DNA of 64,000 nt from contig DAINOC010000004.1 in the NCBI GenBank assembly GCA_036735565.1, positions 3,038 through 67,037 on the forward strand. The letters are read 5' to 3'. This DNA is from Coraliomargarita_B sp036735565 (lineage in GTDB: Bacteria > Verrucomicrobiota > Verrucomicrobiia > Opitutales > Coraliomargaritaceae). Positions 62,111 to 64,000 of the stretch are shown here, in pieces (position 1 is the first letter of the stretch; each line of letters opens with the position of its first letter). The notes under the pieces were generated by a model, which was given only the letters and a program-made list of their open reading frames with translations, ran no database searches and was not told the origin of the DNA. A program made the position numbers and the translations under genes.

Positions 62111-62142
62111 AGCCGGTCATCTCTAGGGGTGGCCGGCTTTTT
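62111..62142 (+). terminator. Rho-independent terminator of katG
   Basis: AGCCGGTCA (62111-62119) pairs with TGGCCGGCT (62130-62138) with one G-T pair and a 10-nt loop, followed by five Ts. It stands 33 bp past the katG stop. The rest of 62143-62373 shows no gene. Confidence 0.82.
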
Positions 62143-62373
62143 GCTGTTGTGGGGAGAGACGCTTTTGTAACCGTTAATTTACGTGAATGAGGACCATTGA
62201 TGAGGTCACTTGCCTCGTCAGGCTCGGTCGTCTGCCCTCGGAGTGCCCGGCTCTGTCCGGGCCGGGATGATGAAGACTCGGGATGTCGGGATATCTCTCG
62301 TGTATCGAGTCCAGACGGCCTGCCCGCGAAGCTTGTTGAGCGAAGGTGTGAGCTGGACCCTCCCGTTCGATGG

Positions 62374-62676
62374 TCAATCCGACAGCAGCTCCCGGAGTTC
62401 GGCGGCGGGGTCGTCGTGGTGTTGGGCGATGGCCAGCTCCAGGGCTTTTTCGAGGATGGGGCGGGCGGCGTCGGGCGCTCCTTTTTTCAGGAGTGCTTTG
62501 CCGAGGAGGATGCGGGGAAGCATCCAGTCGTCACGGGAGGCGGTGCAGTGCTCCAGGTGCTCGATGGCCTCGAGGTCGCGCCCCGCCTCGCAGAGTGCCT
62601 GGGCGAGGCTGAAGCGGAAGAGGAGGTTGTCGGGGCGCTCGGCGACCTTGGCTTGGAAGGTTTGGATTCTATCCAT
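62374..62676 (-). CDS. Small TPR protein
   Basis: A 100-residue protein made of tetratricopeptide-like helices (NLLFRFSLAQALCEAGRDLE, LLGKALLKKGAPDAARPILE). ATG 62676 is chosen; upstream the frame runs through ACTCC-type repeats. It has no signal peptide and probably acts as a small adaptor. It is on the same strand as the ADP-ribosylglycohydrolase gene but 146 bp away, across an inverted repeat. Confidence 0.75.
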   Translation of the reverse strand: MDRIQTFQAKVAERPDNLLFRFSLAQALCEAGRDLEAIEHLEHCTASRDDWMLPRILLGKALLKKGAPDAARPILEKALELAIAQHHDDPAAELRELLSD

Positions 62677-62725
62677 GGGAGAGATGGAGGAATGAAGTGT
62701 TGGAGTGGTGGAGTGTTGGGTGCGT

Positions 62726-62827
62726 CGGTAGGGCGCAGTCTGCGACAAGCCGTCGGGGACTGGTTCCGAAGCCTTAACGAGGCCCCCCCTCCTGGCTGCG
62801 GCGGCTTGCTGGAAGCGTCGCCCTACC
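62726..62827. repeat. Inverted pair of the GGCGGCTTG...GCCCTACC repeat, copies B and C
   Basis: GGTAGGGCGCAGTCTGCGAC plus AAGCCGTC (62726-62753) and GCGGCGGCTTGCTGGAAGCG plus TCGCCCTACC (62799-62827) are inverted versions of one unit, also found at 52257-52285. Together they can form a long hairpin. Copy C overlaps the stop codon region of the ADP-ribosylglycohydrolase gene. A short-period GTGTTGGAGTGG tract precedes it at about 62690-62722. Confidence 0.6.
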
Positions 62828-63785
62828 TTTTGGCGATAGCCTCGATCGCGGCTTTGATGCGTTGGGTGGCGGTGAGCTGGCGGCGAAATGCTTCCGGGAT
62901 GGCATCGACGCCGAGGTGGGCACCGAGGAGAGCGCCCGCGATGGCGGCGCGGCCGGCGTTGTCACCACCGGCCGCAGCGATGCGGTGGAGGGTGCCGGCG
63001 AAGTCGTCGGGCGTTTGAATCACAGCGAGGAGGGCCGACGGGAAGCTGTTTTTCAGCGGGCAGGACTGGCCGAGTTGCTCGGTGGCAGCGGCGGTGTCGA
63101 GGTGCTTGCGCTCGAAGACGGCGTTGAAGCGCAGGGCGAGTTCCCCGCCGAACTCCGGATGCTTGGTAGCCTGTTCCTGCACCTGATGGACAGCGCTGTG
63201 GAGATCGGTTCCCTTAAGGAGCGTGCGGAGTATCTGTGCCAGCGTCTGCGCGTAGGCGATGCTGCGCGGGTGGTTTTGGCGCACGCGGGTGAGCTCCGCG
63301 ATCCGCTCGTCAAGCACGGGCTGGTCGTGATAGCGGGCGACGACCGGAGTGAGGCTGGTGGCGGTGGCCAGTTGATCGTCATCGGCACCCTGCTGGAAGT
63401 CGAAGCCGGCGGGCGGGCGACCGGTGGCATCCAGACTGGCGTTTTCCAGCATGCCTCGGGTGGCCGAGTCGAGGTAGCCCTTGTAGCCTGCGCCGCCGAA
63501 GTGGGCGAGGAAGCGGGAGCCAAAGTCGGCGACCTCCAGACCGTCCCGATCGGCGACGGACTCGAGGAGGAGCAGGGCAGCTTCGCCGTAGTGCGTGAAG
63601 TCGCCCGGCTGTTTGCCCGCATGGTAGTGGCCGGGGCGCGGTGCCTCGAAGCCCGCTAGCTCCGGGTAGAAGGCTTTGATGTCTTCCAGATTATAAATCC
63701 AGTGGGTGCCGAGGCAGTAGGCGTCGCCGATCAGCGCGCCCCAGAGCATGCCCTCGATGCGGTTTTGTGTGGTAATGGTTTGCAT
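62823..63785 (-). CDS. ADP-ribosylglycohydrolase-family protein (J1-crystallin-like branch)
   Basis: A 320-residue all-helical protein starting at ATG 63785 (MQTITTQNRIEGMLWGALIG). The first metal-site region reads GALIGDAYCLGTHWIYN and the late motif reads AAGGDNAGRAAIAGALLGAH (GGD at about residues 273-275). Active DraG/ARH enzymes have GGDxDT there; the Asp-Thr pair is replaced by Ala-Gly, as in the crystallin-J1-like branch. The protein may have lost hydrolase activity or use other substrates. Cytosolic; no partner gene is evident. Confidence 0.83.
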   Translation of the reverse strand: MQTITTQNRIEGMLWGALIGDAYCLGTHWIYNLEDIKAFYPELAGFEAPRPGHYHAGKQPGDFTHYGEAALLLLESVADRDGLEVADFGSRFLAHFGGAGYKGYLDSATRGMLENASLDATGRPPAGFDFQQGADDDQLATATSLTPVVARYHDQPVLDERIAELTRVRQNHPRSIAYAQTLAQILRTLLKGTDLHSAVHQVQEQATKHPEFGGELALRFNAVFERKHLDTAAATEQLGQSCPLKNSFPSALLAVIQTPDDFAGTLHRIAAAGGDNAGRAAIAGALLGAHLGVDAIPEAFRRQLTATQRIKAAIEAIAKR

Positions 63786-64000
63786 GTTTGGGAAGCAGGC
63801 GCGATGGGACGGCTTGTCAAGTCGGCGATGCATGAAGGGTTGATCGACGATAGTTTAGTCATGCTCTTATACCAATCTGTAACTTTTTCTGGCAAAAGGT
63901 AGCGGACGCTGCGGTGTCACGGCGTAGCCTGAAAGGCGGAGACGGGTCCCCAGCGGCCATGCCTGACACGCAACCCAGTCCTGGCCCGTGAGGACACGGT

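Noticed and set aside
63912..63945. Small stem GTAGCCT-GAAA-GGC near the window end
   Set aside because: Short and GC-rich; it could be part of another dispersed repeat, but with only one copy in the window there is no support.

Overview
The window looks like chromosomal DNA of a free-living aquatic Verrucomicrobiota bacterium, most likely Opitutales/Puniceicoccales (inference). Supporting signs are a long ExbB/DUF3450 TonB cluster, a polysaccharide-degrading block (GH2, beta-helix protein, sulfatase remnant) without SusC/SusD, xylose genes under an XylR-type regulator, a rodA-rng pair, and many self-complementary intergenic repeats. No rRNA, tRNA, CRISPR array, phage or transposase gene was recognised. 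The sequence is a draft scaffold: a 100-N gap at 58026-58125 is flanked on both sides by the same 55 bases, so the gap is probably an artefact.

Layout. 0.2-4.2 kb (minus): acetamidase-family enzyme, NCS2 purine permease, a translationally coupled 47-residue membrane peptide and a PhoD-like phosphatase. 4.3-9.7 kb (minus): a complete TonB energy-transducing system (DUF3450, long ExbB, ExbB, ExbD, TonB, TPR). Divergent from it, 9.8-21.7 kb (plus): guanine deaminase, XdhC, xanthine dehydrogenase small and large subunits, membrane urate oxidase PuuD with a cytochrome c tail, ureidoglycine-glyoxylate aminotransferase, 8-oxoguanine deaminase and two SPFH proteins. 21.7-27.5 kb is a mixed insert: frameshifted aldo/keto reductase, VapBC-type toxin-antitoxin pair, a deviant adenine/adenosine deaminase, a YgjP-like metallopeptidase and an NhaC antiporter. 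27.7-34.9 kb (plus) resumes purine catabolism: cupin, EamA transporter, OHCU decarboxylase, HIU hydrolase, allantoate amidohydrolase, allantoinase, amidase and an SBF-type symporter.

34.9-40.5 kb (minus) is a carbohydrate block: a small secreted lectin-like protein, a GH2 enzyme, a truncated sulfatase and a beta-helix protein. 41-46.6 kb holds a sugar/H+ symporter, XylR, xylose isomerase and xylulokinase. 46.8-52.1 kb holds a small secreted protein, sialate O-acetylesterase, NamZ-like muramidase, a DUF2062 membrane protein and glycerate kinase. 52.4-64 kb is mostly housekeeping and stress: RNase E/G, RodA, NUDIX, NrdR, HIT protein, EF-P (arginine-tip type), OxyR-katG, a TPR protein and an ADP-ribosylglycohydrolase-family protein.

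How it fits together: the two plus-strand purine clusters form an almost unbroken route from guanine, adenine and 8-oxoguanine through xanthine, urate, 5-hydroxyisourate, OHCU, allantoin and allantoate to ureidoglycine, which the aminotransferase would convert to oxalurate and glycine. The permease at 1.9-3.2 kb is an obvious purine importer, and the TonB system fires divergently from guanine deaminase through a 65-bp shared promoter region. Regulatory sites visible by eye are an OxyR site in front of katG, paired NrdR-box-like sequences in front of nrdR, a palindrome in front of vapBC, and 21-bp-spaced repeats between xylR and xylA.
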